Positions 1 to 10,025 of a DNA stretch of 64,000 nucleotides are shown here, in pieces. Source of the DNA: Serratia fonticola. Its GTDB lineage: Bacteria; Pseudomonadota; Gammaproteobacteria; Enterobacterales; Enterobacteriaceae. The translations under genes and the position numbers were made by a program. How positions within the stretch are numbered: the stretch's first letter is position 1; each line of letters opens with the position of its first letter. The DNA lies in assembly GCF_001006005.1 (NCBI RefSeq), contig NZ_CP011254.1, positions 3,472,001 to 3,536,000 of the forward strand, given 5' to 3'. The notes beneath the pieces are model-generated. The model was not told the origin of the DNA and searched no databases. It saw only the letters and a list, made by a program, of their open reading frames with translations.

Positions 1-87
1 ATTTACGTGTCGTCTTGCTAGCGGCAGCTTTAAGTTCATCGGGGTCTATGAGGATCGGGGGAAAGTGCGAAACAAACAAGCACTATT

Positions 88-114
88 GATGCGCCCTGGG
101 GGGCAGGGCGCATC
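88..114 (-). terminator. Hairpin downstream of gltL
   Basis: A perfect 10-bp stem (88-97 with 105-114) around a G-rich loop follows the gltL stop on the minus strand. The run after the stem is not a clear T-tract, so termination is inferred from position and stem strength. Bases 1-87 hold no gene that I can support. Confidence 0.5.
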
Positions 115-121
115 TGGTACA

Positions 122-847
122 TCAATGCAGGATTTTGGCCAGGAAGTCTTTGGCACGTTCTGACTGCGGGTTGTTGAAGAAGTCATCTTTATTGGTGTCT
201 TCCACAATCTTCCCTTCATCCATAAAGATCACCCGGTGGGCCACCTTACGGGCAAAGCCCATTTCGTGGGTCACCACCATCATGGTCATCCCTTCCTGCG
301 CCAGCTTGACCATCACGTCCAGCACTTCGTTGATCATTTCCGGATCGAGCGCCGAGGTGGGCTCATCAAACAGCATGGCGATCGGATCCATACACAGCGC
401 ACGGGCAATCGCCACACGCTGCTGCTGGCCACCAGAGAGCTGCCCAGGGAACTTTTCGGCATGTGCCGACAGGCCCACGCGCTCCAGCAGTTTCAGGGCT
501 TTATCGCGTGAGGCTGCCTTGTCGCGCTTGAGCACTTTAACCTGCGCCAGCGTCAGGTTTTCAATGATCGACAGGTGAGGGAACAGTTCAAAATGCTGGA
601 ACACCATCCCCACTTTGGAGCGCAGTTGCGCCAAGTTGGTGCTCTTGTTGTTGACCTGAATGCCGTTAACCTCGATATCGCCTTTCTGGATCGGCTCGAG
701 CCCGTTGACGGTTTTAATCAGGGTCGATTTGCCTGAACCGGAAGGACCGCAGACCACCACCACTTCGCCTTTTTTGACTTCGGTGGTGCAGTCGGTCAGA
801 ACCTGAAAGTGACCGTACCACTTAGAAACATTTTTCAGGGATATCAT
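122..847 (-). CDS. gltL: Glutamate/aspartate ABC importer, ATPase subunit GltL
   Basis: ATP-hydrolysing subunit on the cytoplasmic face of the glutamate/aspartate importer. The protein has Walker [10 protein letters not shown] near residue 35, a Q-loop [11 protein letters not shown], the signature LSGGQQQR, and Walker [13 protein letters not shown] followed by the switch histidine in VVTHEMGF. I start at the ATG ending at 847. It gives 241 residues, the E. coli length, and overlaps the gltK stop as ATGA; a TTG one codon upstream (848-850) is open but less likely. It is the last gene of gltIJKL. Confidence 0.95.
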   Translation of the reverse strand: MISLKNVSKWYGHFQVLTDCTTEVKKGEVVVVCGPSGSGKSTLIKTVNGLEPIQKGDIEVNGIQVNNKSTNLAQLRSKVGMVFQHFELFPHLSIIENLTLAQVKVLKRDKAASRDKALKLLERVGLSAHAEKFPGQLSGGQQQRVAIARALCMDPIAMLFDEPTSALDPEMINEVLDVMVKLAQEGMTMMVVTHEMGFARKVAHRVIFMDEGKIVEDTNKDDFFNNPQSERAKDFLAKILH

Positions 848-1521
848 CAAACAGTCCTTTTCTTCAAATAGCTTACCAGCGCCGAGGCGGCGAGACTGAT
901 AACAAAATAGACCAAACCGGCGAACAGGATCATTTCCACCTGTGTACCGTCACGCTCACCAATGGTTGACGCGGTGCGGAAGAAGTCGGCCAGGCTTAGT
1001 ACGTACACCAGGGAGGTATCCTGGAACAACACGATCCCCTGGGTCAGCAGCAGCGGCACCATGGCGCGGAACGCTTGCGGCAAGATCACCAGCCGCATCG
1101 ATTGCCACTGGGTCATGCCCAACGCCAGCGAGGCAGAGGACTGACCGCGCGACACGCTTTCAATACCTGCCCGGATAATTTCCGAGTAGTAGGCGGCTTC
1201 AAACAGCGAAAAGGCTACCATAGCCGAGATAAGGCGAATATCGGTTTTCGGTGACAGCCCAAGAACTTGTTGTAATAAGCTTGGAACCACCAGATAGAAC
1301 CACAGCAGCACCATCACCAGCGGCACGGAGCGGAACAGGTTGACGTACAGCGCCGCAAACCAGCTGATCGGCTTGATCGGCGACAGGCGCATCACCGCCA
1401 GAACGGTGCCCCAGAGGATACCGAACACAATAGCCGTCACGGTGATTTTCAGCGTGACGACCAGCCCTTGCAGCAGATACGGGAAGCTTGGGACGATCGA
1501 TCCCCAATCAAATTGGTACAT
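847..1521 (-). CDS. gltK: Glutamate/aspartate ABC importer, permease GltK
   Basis: Inner-membrane permease of the His/Glu/Gln/Arg/opine family, 224 residues, with several hydrophobic helices. The coupling-helix region reads [20 protein letters not shown], the EAA-type loop that contacts GltL. It overlaps gltJ upstream by one base and gltL downstream by the ATGA junction, so translation of the operon is coupled. It pairs with GltJ to form the transmembrane heterodimer. Confidence 0.94.
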   Translation of the reverse strand: MYQFDWGSIVPSFPYLLQGLVVTLKITVTAIVFGILWGTVLAVMRLSPIKPISWFAALYVNLFRSVPLVMVLLWFYLVVPSLLQQVLGLSPKTDIRLISAMVAFSLFEAAYYSEIIRAGIESVSRGQSSASLALGMTQWQSMRLVILPQAFRAMVPLLLTQGIVLFQDTSLVYVLSLADFFRTASTIGERDGTQVEMILFAGLVYFVISLAASALVSYLKKRTV

Positions 1522-2261
1522 TATTTACTCCCCATATGGCCAGGTAACTGCACTTTCTTCTCGACAATACGCATAAACAGCATGATGACGGCGTTGATAG
1601 CGACATAGGCGAGGGTGATGGCAGTAAAGGATTCATAGGCGTGTGCGGAGTAATCCAGCAGCTTCCCGGCCTGAGCGGCCATATCCACCAGCCCGATGGT
1701 TGAGGCAATGGCGGAGTTTTTTACCAGGTTGAGCATTTCCGAGGTCATCGGCGGCACGATCACTCGATAGGCGTTGGGCAGCAGCACGTAGCGATAGGTT
1801 TGTGGCAGCGTCAGGCCCATTGCCAGCCCGGCCGCCTGCTGGCCGCGGGGCAGGGATTGGATTGCGGCACGCACCTGTTCGCAAACGCGCGCAGCGGTAA
1901 ACAGCCCAAGGCACAGCATGGAAGAAACAAAGAATTGCACGTTGGGATCGAGCTCGCTCTTGAACCACATGCCGAGATCGGCTGGCAGCAGCTCCGGCAT
2001 CACCAGATACCAGGTAAAGAATTGCACGATTAGCGGCACGTTACGGAATAGCTCAACGTAACAGGTACCTAGTGAGGAGAGAAAACGGTTGGGTACGGTA
2101 CGCAAGATACCGAACAGTGAACCGACAAAGAAGGCAATAATCCATGCACAGACGGAGAGGGCGACCGTAACCTGAAAGCCGGACCAGATCCAGCCCAGGT
2201 AGGTGGTATTCCCAAACGGGGCCTGCTGCAGAAAGATACCCCAGTTCCAATCTATTGACAT
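1521..2261 (-). CDS. gltJ: Glutamate/aspartate ABC importer, permease GltJ
   Basis: Second inner-membrane permease subunit, partner of GltK. I use the ATG ending at 2261 (protein begins [10 protein letters not shown]). It gives 246 residues as in E. coli, whereas the longest reading frame adds ten residues with no family match. The EAA-type loop [20 protein letters not shown] is visible in the C-terminal half. A 214-bp gap separates it from gltI, which in E. coli carries the SroC small RNA. Confidence 0.94.
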   Translation of the reverse strand: MSIDWNWGIFLQQAPFGNTTYLGWIWSGFQVTVALSVCAWIIAFFVGSLFGILRTVPNRFLSSLGTCYVELFRNVPLIVQFFTWYLVMPELLPADLGMWFKSELDPNVQFFVSSMLCLGLFTAARVCEQVRAAIQSLPRGQQAAGLAMGLTLPQTYRYVLLPNAYRVIVPPMTSEMLNLVKNSAIASTIGLVDMAAQAGKLLDYSAHAYESFTAITLAYVAINAVIMLFMRIVEKKVQLPGHMGSK

Positions 2262-2475
2262 AACGAACTCCGGCAAACAGGTGCAAAACACCTTACAAAC
2301 CTTACAACTTGATGACCGTTCAATCGTGGCGCACGCCAGTCAGGCTGGCTTTTTGGTGTGCCTTGAGTCGTGTTTAGGAAAGAATGCGGGAGGGGAACGG
2401 CCCCCCGCATACCTGTCTGCCCTATTACAGTCATCTACAACAGCCAGCTTGGCTGGCTTGATCTTTATTTTTAGT
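2262..2475 (-). ncRNA. gltI-gltJ intercistronic region, possible SroC-like sRNA
   Basis: In E. coli and Salmonella the gltI-gltJ intercistronic RNA is processed to SroC, which sponges GcvB. Here the gap is 214 bp and holds a 7-bp hairpin (AGCCAGC/GCTGGCT at about 2443-2459) plus a C-rich segment. Position is the main argument; I did not verify sequence conservation. It could instead be only an mRNA-stabilising spacer that keeps binding-protein expression above permease expression. Confidence 0.3.
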
Positions 2476-3372
2476 TTAGTTCAGTGCTTTGTCGTTTGGT
2501 TCTTTAAACAACTGCTTCATGTCGTCAGACAGTTCGAAGTTCATGTTGAGGTTTTTCGGTGGGATTGGCTGTTTGAACCAGACCTCAAACCATTTGGCTG
2601 CCTGGCCAGAGGTCTGAGCTTGAGCGATAGTTTCATCCACCAGTTTTTTGAACTCTGGATCGTCTTTACGCATCATGCAGCCATAGGCTTCTTTGGACTG
2701 TGGAGTGGCAATGATTTCCCACTGATCCGGCTGTTTGGCCTTGGCGCGTTCGCCTGCCAGCAGGGCATCATCCATCATAAACGCCACCGCACGGCCACTT
2801 TCCAGAGTGCGGAAGGAATCGCCGTGGTCTTTGGCACTGATGATGCGCATTTTCATCTGATCTTTGTCGTTCAGCTTGTTGAGCAACACTTCGGAAGTGG
2901 TGCCTGAAGTGACAACCACGGCTTTACCGGCCAGATCTTTAAAGTCTTTGATGTCGGAGCCTTTCTTGACCAGCAGACGGGTACCGACGACGAAGATGGT
3001 ATCAGAGAATGCGGCCTGTTTCTGGCGCTCGAGGTTGTTGGTGGTGGAGCCACACTCAAAATCGAAGGTGCCGTTTTGCAACAATGGAATGCGGTTTTGC
3101 GAGGTGATCGGCAGCATTTTCACCTGCAGATTAGGCTCGTTCAATTTCTTCTTGATGGCATCAACGATTTGGTTGGAATAGTCCTGGGAGTAACCCACAA
3201 CTTTCTGCTGATTATCGTAGTAGGAGAACGGAACTGAGGATTCACGGTGGCCAACAACAATCACGCCGTTATCTTTGATTTTCTTCAGCGTACCGGTCAG
3301 TTCTTCCGCATGGGCTACGCTACTCGCCATCCCGATCAGCAGTAACGATAACGCCAATTTGCGTATTTGCAT
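2476..3372 (-). CDS. gltI: Periplasmic glutamate/aspartate-binding protein GltI
   Basis: Solute-binding protein that delivers glutamate and aspartate to GltJK. The 298-residue precursor has a Sec signal peptide (MQIRKLALSLLLIGMASSVAHA, cleavage before EE) followed by a family 3 binding-protein fold. The motif DFECGSTTNNLERQ is typical of the polar amino-acid binders. A Shine-Dalgarno CAGGAG lies a few bases before the ATG. It is the first and probably most abundant product of gltIJKL. Confidence 0.95.
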   Translation of the reverse strand: MQIRKLALSLLLIGMASSVAHAEELTGTLKKIKDNGVIVVGHRESSVPFSYYDNQQKVVGYSQDYSNQIVDAIKKKLNEPNLQVKMLPITSQNRIPLLQNGTFDFECGSTTNNLERQKQAAFSDTIFVVGTRLLVKKGSDIKDFKDLAGKAVVVTSGTTSEVLLNKLNDKDQMKMRIISAKDHGDSFRTLESGRAVAFMMDDALLAGERAKAKQPDQWEIIATPQSKEAYGCMMRKDDPEFKKLVDETIAQAQTSGQAAKWFEVWFKQPIPPKNLNMNFELSDDMKQLFKEPNDKALN

Positions 3373-3703
3373 GGTCCAACTCCTGTGCTGTTGTGATTGC
3401 CCGCACTCAGGGAGGGCGGGTTAATACGGCTGAGCTATAAAGATAGTCCTAATGCCGATTTACGATAGAAAATAACCGATTGTGAACAAGATGAAACTAA
3501 GTTGTTTCATTTTTTGCGACATCACGCGCACCAAATGAATGCAATAAACCCCTGATGCACCACTGGGGTGCGAGACTTGCGCTGGAGTTGTGCACGGATG
3601 CGACAAGATGTCAGTTAAAGTAAATCAGCAACGTTCTACAGGGTAATTAAAGCAAGGAGCATGCCAGAAACATCAGAAGGGAAGGGGCAACAAGAAATGA
3701 AGA
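3373..3703 (-). promoter_or_regulatory. Upstream region of the glt operon
   Basis: The 331 bp between gltI and the lnt terminator contain no open frame with family resemblance. A GC-rich inverted repeat (CCCGC...GCGGG, about 3401-3421) lies in the presumed gltI leader, and AT-rich sequence at 3430-3540 is the likely promoter. I cannot assign individual -35/-10 boxes with confidence. Confidence 0.45.
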
Positions 3704-3726
3704 GGGCACGGTAAGGCACCGTGCCC
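3704..3726 (-). terminator. Terminator hairpin downstream of lnt
   Basis: A perfect 9-bp stem (3704-3712 with 3718-3726, GGGCACGGT/ACCGTGCCC) with a 5-base loop lies ten bases after the lnt stop. On the minus strand it is followed by TCTTCATTTCTTG, a loose T-rich tail. Confidence 0.65.
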
Positions 3727-3735
3727 AAAGAGAAC

Positions 3736-5265
3736 TTATCTGCGGCGCCAGCTAATGAGCAGCGCGATGCCACCCAGCAGCACGGTGATGATCCACACTG
3801 GCGCAGAGCCAAGGCGGGCATACGGCGTGATGCCGGTAGTTGGTGTCACCTTCACTTCCAGCACCTTGCGGGTGAACTGTGGGATGGATGCCAACACTTC
3901 GCCGGTTGGGCCAACGACGGCGGTGATACCGTTATTGGTGCTACGCAGCAACGGCCTGCCCAGCTCCAATGAACGCATACGCGCCATCTGGAAGTGCTGC
4001 CATGGGCCGATGGAATGGCCGAACCAGGCATCGTTGGACACGGTCAGCAGGAAGTTGGTATCCGGACGGAAGTTATCGCGCACCTGCTGGCCCAGCACGA
4101 TTTCATAGCAGATGGCTGCCGTCAGGTTGTAACCGCGTACGCTGAGCTGTGGCTGCACATAATTACCACGGCTGAACGAGGACATCGGCAGGTCGAATAA
4201 CGGAGCCAATGGGCGCAGCAGCGTTTCCAAGGGCACAAACTCACCAAAGGGCACCAGGTGATGTTTGTCATAGCGATTGGCTGCCGGGTAGCTGTAAGGC
4301 TGTTCCTCGCCAAGCACGATCACGCTGTTGAAGAACTGCGTACCTTGTTGCGTAGCACGAGCGTCCACGATACCGGTGATCAGGCTGCTGTTCTTGGCGC
4401 GCATCAGATCGTCCATCATGGTAAGGAAACCGTTCTGATTGCTCTCTACATCGGGAATGGCGGACTCCGGCCAGATGATGATCGGCACTTTGCCCATCAG
4501 CGGACGGCTCTCATCCAGATAGGTTTGCAGCGTACTGAGCAACGCCTTCGGATCCCACTTCATCGACTGCTCGATATTGCCCTGCACCATGGCGACGTTC
4601 ACCGCTTTATCCGGCTGCGGCGTAAACCAGTGGATCTGGCGCAGCGGCCACGGCAGTAACAGCATGGCGATAGCAATGACCGCCGGGGTGATGCGCCGCT
4701 GGTTGAGGGCAAATACCAGCAGGCCGCTGAGGGACATCAGCATCAGCGTGATCGCGTCCACGCCGAGCAATGGCGCAATGCCTTTCAGCGGACCATCGAT
4801 CTGGGTATAACCAAATTGCAACCAGGGGAAACCGGTCAGCACCCAACCGCGCAGGAACTCGGTCAGTTGCCATAGAGCCGGGGCGGCAATGGCCAGCCGC
4901 CACCAGGTGGTCCGTGGCCAGATCCGCGTCAGCAAACCGGCGAATAACCCGGTATACAGCGAAAGATAGGCGGCCAGCAGCACGACCAGGAAAATATTGA
5001 TGGCAAACGGCATACCGCCGAAATCGGCAATGCTGACGTAAACCCAGTTCACGCCGCTACCAAACAGCCCCATACCCCAGCAGAAACCGAGCAGGGCGGA
5101 TTGTTTGGTAGTGCGGTTGAGGGTCACGGCCAACAGGCCGCACAGCGAAACAATGGCCGCAGGCCAGATATCGTAAGGGGAGAAGGCCAGCGTGCCACAG
5201 GCACCGGTCAAAAGCGCCAGCAGGGCGCGAACCCGCTGGCGATCTAGTAATGAGGCTTTAGCCAT
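3736..5265 (-). CDS. lnt: Apolipoprotein N-acyltransferase Lnt
   Basis: Inner-membrane enzyme that adds the third acyl chain to the N-terminal cysteine of lipoproteins, preparing them for Lol sorting. N-terminal membrane helices precede a periplasmic nitrilase-like domain. The catalytic Glu-Lys-Cys residues are visible in [24 protein letters not shown] and [11 protein letters not shown] choose the ATG ending at 5265 ([10 protein letters not shown]), giving 509 residues close to the E. coli 512. The longer frame to 5382 overlaps corC and is not supported. It lies 7 bp after corC in the usual ybeZYX-lnt order. Confidence 0.95.
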   Translation of the reverse strand: MAKASLLDRQRVRALLALLTGACGTLAFSPYDIWPAAIVSLCGLLAVTLNRTTKQSALLGFCWGMGLFGSGVNWVYVSIADFGGMPFAINIFLVVLLAAYLSLYTGLFAGLLTRIWPRTTWWRLAIAAPALWQLTEFLRGWVLTGFPWLQFGYTQIDGPLKGIAPLLGVDAITLMLMSLSGLLVFALNQRRITPAVIAIAMLLLPWPLRQIHWFTPQPDKAVNVAMVQGNIEQSMKWDPKALLSTLQTYLDESRPLMGKVPIIIWPESAIPDVESNQNGFLTMMDDLMRAKNSSLITGIVDARATQQGTQFFNSVIVLGEEQPYSYPAANRYDKHHLVPFGEFVPLETLLRPLAPLFDLPMSSFSRGNYVQPQLSVRGYNLTAAICYEIVLGQQVRDNFRPDTNFLLTVSNDAWFGHSIGPWQHFQMARMRSLELGRPLLRSTNNGITAVVGPTGEVLASIPQFTRKVLEVKVTPTTGITPYARLGSAPVWIITVLLGGIALLISWRRR

Positions 5266-5272
5266 GTGTAAG

Positions 5273-6151
5273 TTATTCTTCCAGTTTCGGTTGCGGGGCG
5301 TCGTCCGGAATTTTGACATGAACCTGGATGATACGTCGACTGTCGGCCATCGCAACTTTAAAGAGGTAACCTTCGATTTCAATGGTTTCCCCGCGCGCTG
5401 GCAGGTGGCCGAAGGCCTGCATCACCAGGCCGCCGATGGTGTCCACCTCATCGTCGCTGAAATGGGTGCCGAAGATGTCGTTGAAGTCTTCGATCGGCGC
5501 CAGCGCCCGCACGGTGAACATGTGGCGGCTCAGTTGGCGAACGTCACGATCTTCTTCATCGTCATATTCGTCCTCAATTTCCCCGACAATCAGCTCCAGA
5601 ATGTCTTCGATGGTCACCAGGCCAGAGACACCGCCGAATTCATCAATGACAATCGCCATGTGATAACGCTGGGAGCGGAACTCCTTCAGCATCCGGTCAA
5701 CCCGCTTGCTTTCCGGTACCACCACGGCGGTACGCAGCACCTTGTCGATGCTGAACGGCTCGGAGTCTGCGCGCATAAATGGCAGCAGGTCCTTGGCCAT
5801 CAGAATGCCTTCGATGTGATCTTTATCTTCGCTGATCACCGGGAAGCGCGAGTGGGCGGATTCGATAATCACGTCCAGGCACTCTTCCAGCGTCTGGTTA
5901 CGCTTGAGCGTCACCATCTGGGAGCGTGGTATCATGATGTCGCGCACGCGCTGCTCGGCGATATCCATCACGCCTTCCAGCATGTCACGGGTATCGGGAT
6001 CGATCAGGTCGTTTTGCTCGGAATCACGGATCAGCTCTACCAGATCGCCACGGTTTTTTGGTTCACCGTGGAACAGCTGGTTAAGGATAAGAGTAAAGAA
6101 CCCCTTCTTGGGACTGGGGCTGTCATTGCTTTGTGAATGGTCGTCGCTCAT
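5273..6151 (-). CDS. corC: CBS-domain protein CorC/YbeX
   Basis: 292-residue cytosolic protein with two CBS domains (about residues 70-190) and a C-terminal CorC/HlyC transporter-associated domain; same length as E. coli YbeX. In Salmonella it was linked to magnesium/cobalt efflux with CorA. Genetic work in E. coli points to ribosome maturation, consistent with its place between ybeY and lnt. The acidic DEYDDEED stretch is typical of the orthologues. Confidence 0.93.
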   Translation of the reverse strand: MSDDHSQSNDSPSPKKGFFTLILNQLFHGEPKNRGDLVELIRDSEQNDLIDPDTRDMLEGVMDIAEQRVRDIMIPRSQMVTLKRNQTLEECLDVIIESAHSRFPVISEDKDHIEGILMAKDLLPFMRADSEPFSIDKVLRTAVVVPESKRVDRMLKEFRSQRYHMAIVIDEFGGVSGLVTIEDILELIVGEIEDEYDDEEDRDVRQLSRHMFTVRALAPIEDFNDIFGTHFSDDEVDTIGGLVMQAFGHLPARGETIEIEGYLFKVAMADSRRIIQVHVKIPDDAPQPKLEE

Positions 6152-6196
6152 GGCGTTTTAGTTAATATCACTCTATTGAGTTATCAAAATTAGCGA

Positions 6197-6214
6197 CAGC
6201 CCCAATCGGGGCTG
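6197..6214 (-). terminator. Hairpin between ybeY and corC
   Basis: A 7-bp stem with four-base loop (CAGCCCC/GGGGCTG) lies in the 81-bp gap between ybeY and corC. The following tail is only weakly T-rich, so it is more likely an attenuator or RNA-stability element than a full terminator. Confidence 0.35.
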
Positions 6215-6232
6215 CGGGGTGCTCAGCTAACA

Positions 6233-6706
6233 TCAGATGGGATCTTTTTCCGCGAGGTAAGGGTCTGGGTAACCCATCTCCTGCATTATCTCGGTTTCCA
6301 AAGATTCCATTTCTTCGGCTTCATCGTCTTCGATGTGGTCATACCCTAGCAGATGAAGGCTACCGTGAACAACCATATGCGCCCAGTGTGCTTCCAGCGC
6401 TTTCTGTTGTTCAACCGCTTCCTGTTCAACCACTTGACGGCAAATAATCAAATCACCCAACAGCGGCAGTTCGACTTCCGGCGGTGCCTCGAACGGGAAT
6501 GATAACACGTTGGTGGGCTTGTCTTTACCACGATAGGTCAGATTCAGCTCATTGCTTTCCGCCTCATCCACCAGGCGGATGGTGACTTCGGCCTCTTCCT
6601 GAAACTGTGGTAATACCCCTTCCAGCCAGCGCTGGAAGGTGGCTTCATCCGGTAATCCTTCACTGCTGGCGCAGGCAATTTGTAAATCCAGAATAACCTG
6701 GCTCAT
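6233..6706 (-). CDS. ybeY: Endoribonuclease YbeY (rRNA maturation)
   Basis: Zinc-dependent endoribonuclease involved in 16S rRNA 3' end processing and late ribosome quality control. The 157-residue protein carries the UPF0054 metal motif [15 protein letters not shown], in which three histidines bind zinc. It overlaps the ybeZ stop by 4 bp (ATGA), so the two genes are translationally coupled. Confidence 0.96.
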   Translation of the reverse strand: MSQVILDLQIACASSEGLPDEATFQRWLEGVLPQFQEEAEVTIRLVDEAESNELNLTYRGKDKPTNVLSFPFEAPPEVELPLLGDLIICRQVVEQEAVEQQKALEAHWAHMVVHGSLHLLGYDHIEDDEAEEMESLETEIMQEMGYPDPYLAEKDPI

Positions 6707-7770
6707 GGTGTTTCCTGTTCGGAGGCAACCGGTGCCTCACGTCTACGTTGTTCGGCGATGGCATCTTTGCGTTTTTGTTCGGCGGCTTCCCAAGCTTCAT
6801 AGGCGACCACTACACGGGCCACTACCGGGTGGCGCACCACGTCTTCGCTGTGGAAGAAGTTAAAGCTGATCTCTTCCACCTCAGACAGCACTTCCACCGC
6901 ATGGCGCAGGCCGGATTTCTGATTACGGGGCAGGTCGATCTGGGTCACGTCGCCGGTGATCACCGCTTTCGAATTGAAACCGATACGCGTCAGGAACATC
7001 TTCATCTGTTCGATGGTGGTGTTCTGGCTTTCATCGAGAATGATAAAGGCGTCATTCAGCGTACGGCCACGCATGTAGGCCAGCGGCGCAACTTCGATCA
7101 CGTTACGCTCGATCAGCTTTTCCACGCGTTCGAAGCCCAGCATTTCAAACAGGGCGTCATACAGCGGGCGCAGATACGGGTCGACTTTCTGGCTCAGATC
7201 CCCCGGCAGGAAGCCCAGCTTCTCGCCAGCCTCAACCGCCGGGCGGGTCAGCAGGATACGCCGGATTTCCTGGCGCTCCAGAGCATCTACCGCAGCCGCA
7301 ACCGCCAGATAGGTTTTACCGGTACCCGCCGGGCCAACGCCAAAGGTGATGTCATGGGCGAAAATATTGGCGATGTATTGCGCCTGGTTAGGCGTGCGGG
7401 GCTTCACCATGCCGCGTTTGGTCTTGATGGTGACCGATTTGCCGTAATCCGGCACGCTGTCTGCCACCTGCTCCAGCACCCGGCTCTCTTTGATTGCCAG
7501 GTGGATCTGTTCCGGATCGATATCTGGTGTCACGCCACGGATCGGCGCGGTATCCACATACAGATGGCGCAGAATATCGGCGGCGGCAACCACGCACAGG
7601 TTTTTACCGACCAGCTTGAAACGGTTGTCACGGCGGTTGATTTCAATCCCCAGCCGACGTTCGAGTTGTTTGATGTTGTCATCAAACGGGCCGCACAGGC
7701 TCAACAGGCGTTGGTTATCTGCGGGCTCCAACAGGATTTCTTGTGTTGCGACGTTCAAACGATTCCTCAA
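6703..7770 (-). CDS. ybeZ: PhoH-like ATPase YbeZ
   Basis: 355-residue PhoH-family ATPase with Walker [13 protein letters not shown] near residue 145 and Walker [13 protein letters not shown]. It partners YbeY and probably acts on ribosomal RNA. E. coli YbeZ is 346 residues. The extra residues are at the N terminus (start not certain within about ten codons) and in a charged C-terminal tail. Unlike E. coli, where ybeZ follows miaB directly, a phnA-type gene lies between them here. Confidence 0.93.
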   Translation of the reverse strand: MRNRLNVATQEILLEPADNQRLLSLCGPFDDNIKQLERRLGIEINRRDNRFKLVGKNLCVVAAADILRHLYVDTAPIRGVTPDIDPEQIHLAIKESRVLEQVADSVPDYGKSVTIKTKRGMVKPRTPNQAQYIANIFAHDITFGVGPAGTGKTYLAVAAAVDALERQEIRRILLTRPAVEAGEKLGFLPGDLSQKVDPYLRPLYDALFEMLGFERVEKLIERNVIEVAPLAYMRGRTLNDAFIILDESQNTTIEQMKMFLTRIGFNSKAVITGDVTQIDLPRNQKSGLRHAVEVLSEVEEISFNFFHSEDVVRHPVVARVVVAYEAWEAAEQKRKDAIAEQRRREAPVASEQETP

Positions 7771-7928
7771 GGCTCAACAGGGCCTGGTTGATGTCACGTA
7801 ACGCGATTTCAGCGCGGGCATTCAGGGCAACCCCCGAACAGCTCTACCCTGAATTATTCATGGTGTACCGCACCGGCGCAAGTTTACCTCTGATCTATCT
7901 GTGCGCAGTGAAGGGAATTCAAGGGGGG

Positions 7929-7978
7929 AGGGCGAATACATTCGCCCTGAAATGGTAGGGGGCGCATACATCCGCCCC
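7929..7978. repeat. Two tandem palindromes downstream of the phnA-like gene
   Basis: Two adjacent hairpins occupy the 225-bp ybeZ-phnA gap: an 8-bp stem around TACA (7929-7948, GGGCGAA/TTCGCCC) and a 6-bp stem around CATACATC (7959-7978). Both carry the GGGCG-N-CGCCC pattern of short intergenic repeats in enterobacteria. A related 20-bp palindrome lies at 34871-34890. They may also terminate the minus-strand phnA-like transcript. Confidence 0.55.
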
Positions 7979-7995
7979 GTGGTTAACAGCGGAAA

Positions 7996-8331
7996 TCAGC
8001 TCTTCTTCACAAATTCGGATTTCAGCTTCATCGGGCCAAAGCCGTCGATTTTACAATCGATGTTGTGATCGCCTTCGACCAGGCGGATGTTCTTCACCTT
8101 GGTGCCGATCTTCAACATGGAAGAACTGCCTTTGACCTTCAGATCCTTGACCACGGTCACCGCATCGCCATCGGCCAGCAGGTTACCGTTGGCATCTTTG
8201 ACAATCAGGGTATCGGCATCTTCAACGGCCGCGCTGTCGCTCCACTCATGGGCGCACTCAGGGCAGATGAACAGGGCGTTATCCTGGTAGGTGTATTCGG
8301 AATTGCACTTCGGGCAGTGTGGGAGTTGCAT
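7996..8331 (-). CDS. yjdM: PhnA/YjdM family zinc-ribbon protein
   Basis: 111-residue protein with an N-terminal zinc ribbon ([10 protein letters not shown]...CPECAHEW, four cysteines) and the C-terminal PhnA/YjdM domain ([25 protein letters not shown]). Despite its old name it is not a proven phosphonate enzyme. In E. coli yjdM lies near the phn genes, so its position here between miaB and ybeZ is different. It is on the same strand as its neighbours. Confidence 0.85.
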   Translation of the reverse strand: MQLPHCPKCNSEYTYQDNALFICPECAHEWSDSAAVEDADTLIVKDANGNLLADGDAVTVVKDLKVKGSSSMLKIGTKVKNIRLVEGDHNIDCKIDGFGPMKLKSEFVKKS

Positions 8332-8424
8332 TATTGTGTCGCCTCATAATCAAAATAAAAAACAAAATTACCGGACAATGACTGCCCGGCAGAGAAAAAG
8401 GAAAATGCCAAGGTGGCGGGGCGA

Positions 8425-9849
8425 TCAGGGTTGGTAACTACCGACGCCCAGCTCATCTTCCTTACGGGTACGTGCAATCACCGCTTGAGGGGATTGATGC
8501 ACGCGCAGTTCCATCTGCTGTTCGGTGCGGATCAGGGTACCGCGCAGAGAATTGGTTAACACTTCGGTAATTTCGACGTCGACGAACTGGCCGATCAAAT
8601 CTGGGGTGCCTTCAAAGTTGACCGTCCGGTTGCATTCGGTGCGGCCAGAGAGTTCCATCAAGCTCTTGCGTGAGGTGCCCTCGACCAGAATACGCTGCAC
8701 GGTGCCCAGCATACGGCGGCTGAACTGCATCACCTGCTGGTTGATCCGTTCTTGCAGCAGATACAGACGCTGTTTTTTCTCTTCTTCGCTGACGTCGTCA
8801 ACCATGTCTGCCGCCGGAGTGCCGGGACGCGAAGAGTAGATAAAGCTGAAGCTGGTGTCGAAATTCACCTGGGCAATCAGGTTCATGGTCTGTTCAAAGT
8901 CGGCCTGGGTTTCCCCTGGGAAACCGATAATGAAATCGGAGCTGAACTGGATATTGGGCCGAGCCTGACGCAGCTTACGAATAATCGCTTTGTATTCCAG
9001 CGCCGTGTGGGCACGTTTCATCATGGTCAGAATGCGATCTGAACCGCTTTGTACCGGCAGATGCAGGAAGCTGACCAGCTCGGGCGTATCTTCATATACC
9101 GCGATAATGTCATCGCTGAACTCAATCGGGTGGCTGGTGGTAAAGCGGATGCGATCGATCCCGTCGATAGAGGCCACCAGGCGCAGCAGTTCGGCAAATG
9201 AGCAGATGCCACCATCAAAGGTTGCGCCACGATAGGCGTTGACGTTCTGGCCCAGCAGGTTCACTTCACGAACACCCTGGGCGGCCAACTGAGCGACTTC
9301 AAACAGGACATCATCGCTTGGGCGGCTGACTTCCTCACCGCGGGTGTAAGGCACCACGCAGAAAGTACAGTATTTGTTGCAGCCTTCCATGATCGAGACG
9401 AAGGCGGTTGGCCCATCGGCACGGGGTTCCGGCAGGCGGTCGAACTTTTCGATTTCTGGGAAGCTGATGTCCACGATTGGGCTATGCGAACCGCGCACGT
9501 GGTTGATCATCTCCGGCAGGCGGTGCAATGTCTGCGGGCCAAAAACGATGTCAACGCAGGGCGCGCGCTGGCGCAGATGTTCCCCTTCCTGTGAAGCAAC
9601 GCAGCCGCCGACGCCAATAATCAGATCGGGGTTGTTCTTTTTCAGTTGCTTCCAACGGCCCAACAACGCGAAAACCTTTTCCTGCGCCTTCTCGCGGATC
9701 GAGCAGGTATTGAGCAGCAACACGTCCGCTTCTTCAGCGTTTTCAGTCCACTCGAAGCCGTGTGTGCTTCCCAGTAAATCTGCCATTTTTGATGAGTCGT
9801 ACTCATTCATCTGGCAGCCCCAGGTTTTAATATGTAGTTTTTTCGTCAT
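8425..9849 (-). CDS. miaB: tRNA-2-methylthio-N6-dimethylallyladenosine synthase MiaB
   Basis: Radical-SAM methylthiotransferase that converts i6A37 to ms2i6A37 in tRNAs reading UNN codons. The N-terminal UPF0004 domain has the cluster cysteines in GCQMNEYDS and NTCSIREKA. The radical-SAM triad is in [15 protein letters not shown], and a TRAM domain forms the C terminus. Length is 474 residues, identical to E. coli. It is divergent from ubiF across 176 bp. Confidence 0.96.
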   Translation of the reverse strand: MTKKLHIKTWGCQMNEYDSSKMADLLGSTHGFEWTENAEEADVLLLNTCSIREKAQEKVFALLGRWKQLKKNNPDLIIGVGGCVASQEGEHLRQRAPCVDIVFGPQTLHRLPEMINHVRGSHSPIVDISFPEIEKFDRLPEPRADGPTAFVSIMEGCNKYCTFCVVPYTRGEEVSRPSDDVLFEVAQLAAQGVREVNLLGQNVNAYRGATFDGGICSFAELLRLVASIDGIDRIRFTTSHPIEFSDDIIAVYEDTPELVSFLHLPVQSGSDRILTMMKRAHTALEYKAIIRKLRQARPNIQFSSDFIIGFPGETQADFEQTMNLIAQVNFDTSFSFIYSSRPGTPAADMVDDVSEEEKKQRLYLLQERINQQVMQFSRRMLGTVQRILVEGTSRKSLMELSGRTECNRTVNFEGTPDLIGQFVDVEITEVLTNSLRGTLIRTEQQMELRVHQSPQAVIARTRKEDELGVGSYQP

Positions 9850-10025
9850 TGACTTGCCATTACTCAGTGCGGAGAGAAAGTTGCGTTACGCGCCATGCAG
9901 GAAGGCCATTGTAATCATTTGGCGCGCTGGTGACCAGCGACGTGGCAGTAGCATGCGACCTGAAGCCAGATTAAAAATCCGGTACACTGAGCCAAGATGC
10001 CTAATTAACCAAAAGTATAGCCAAA

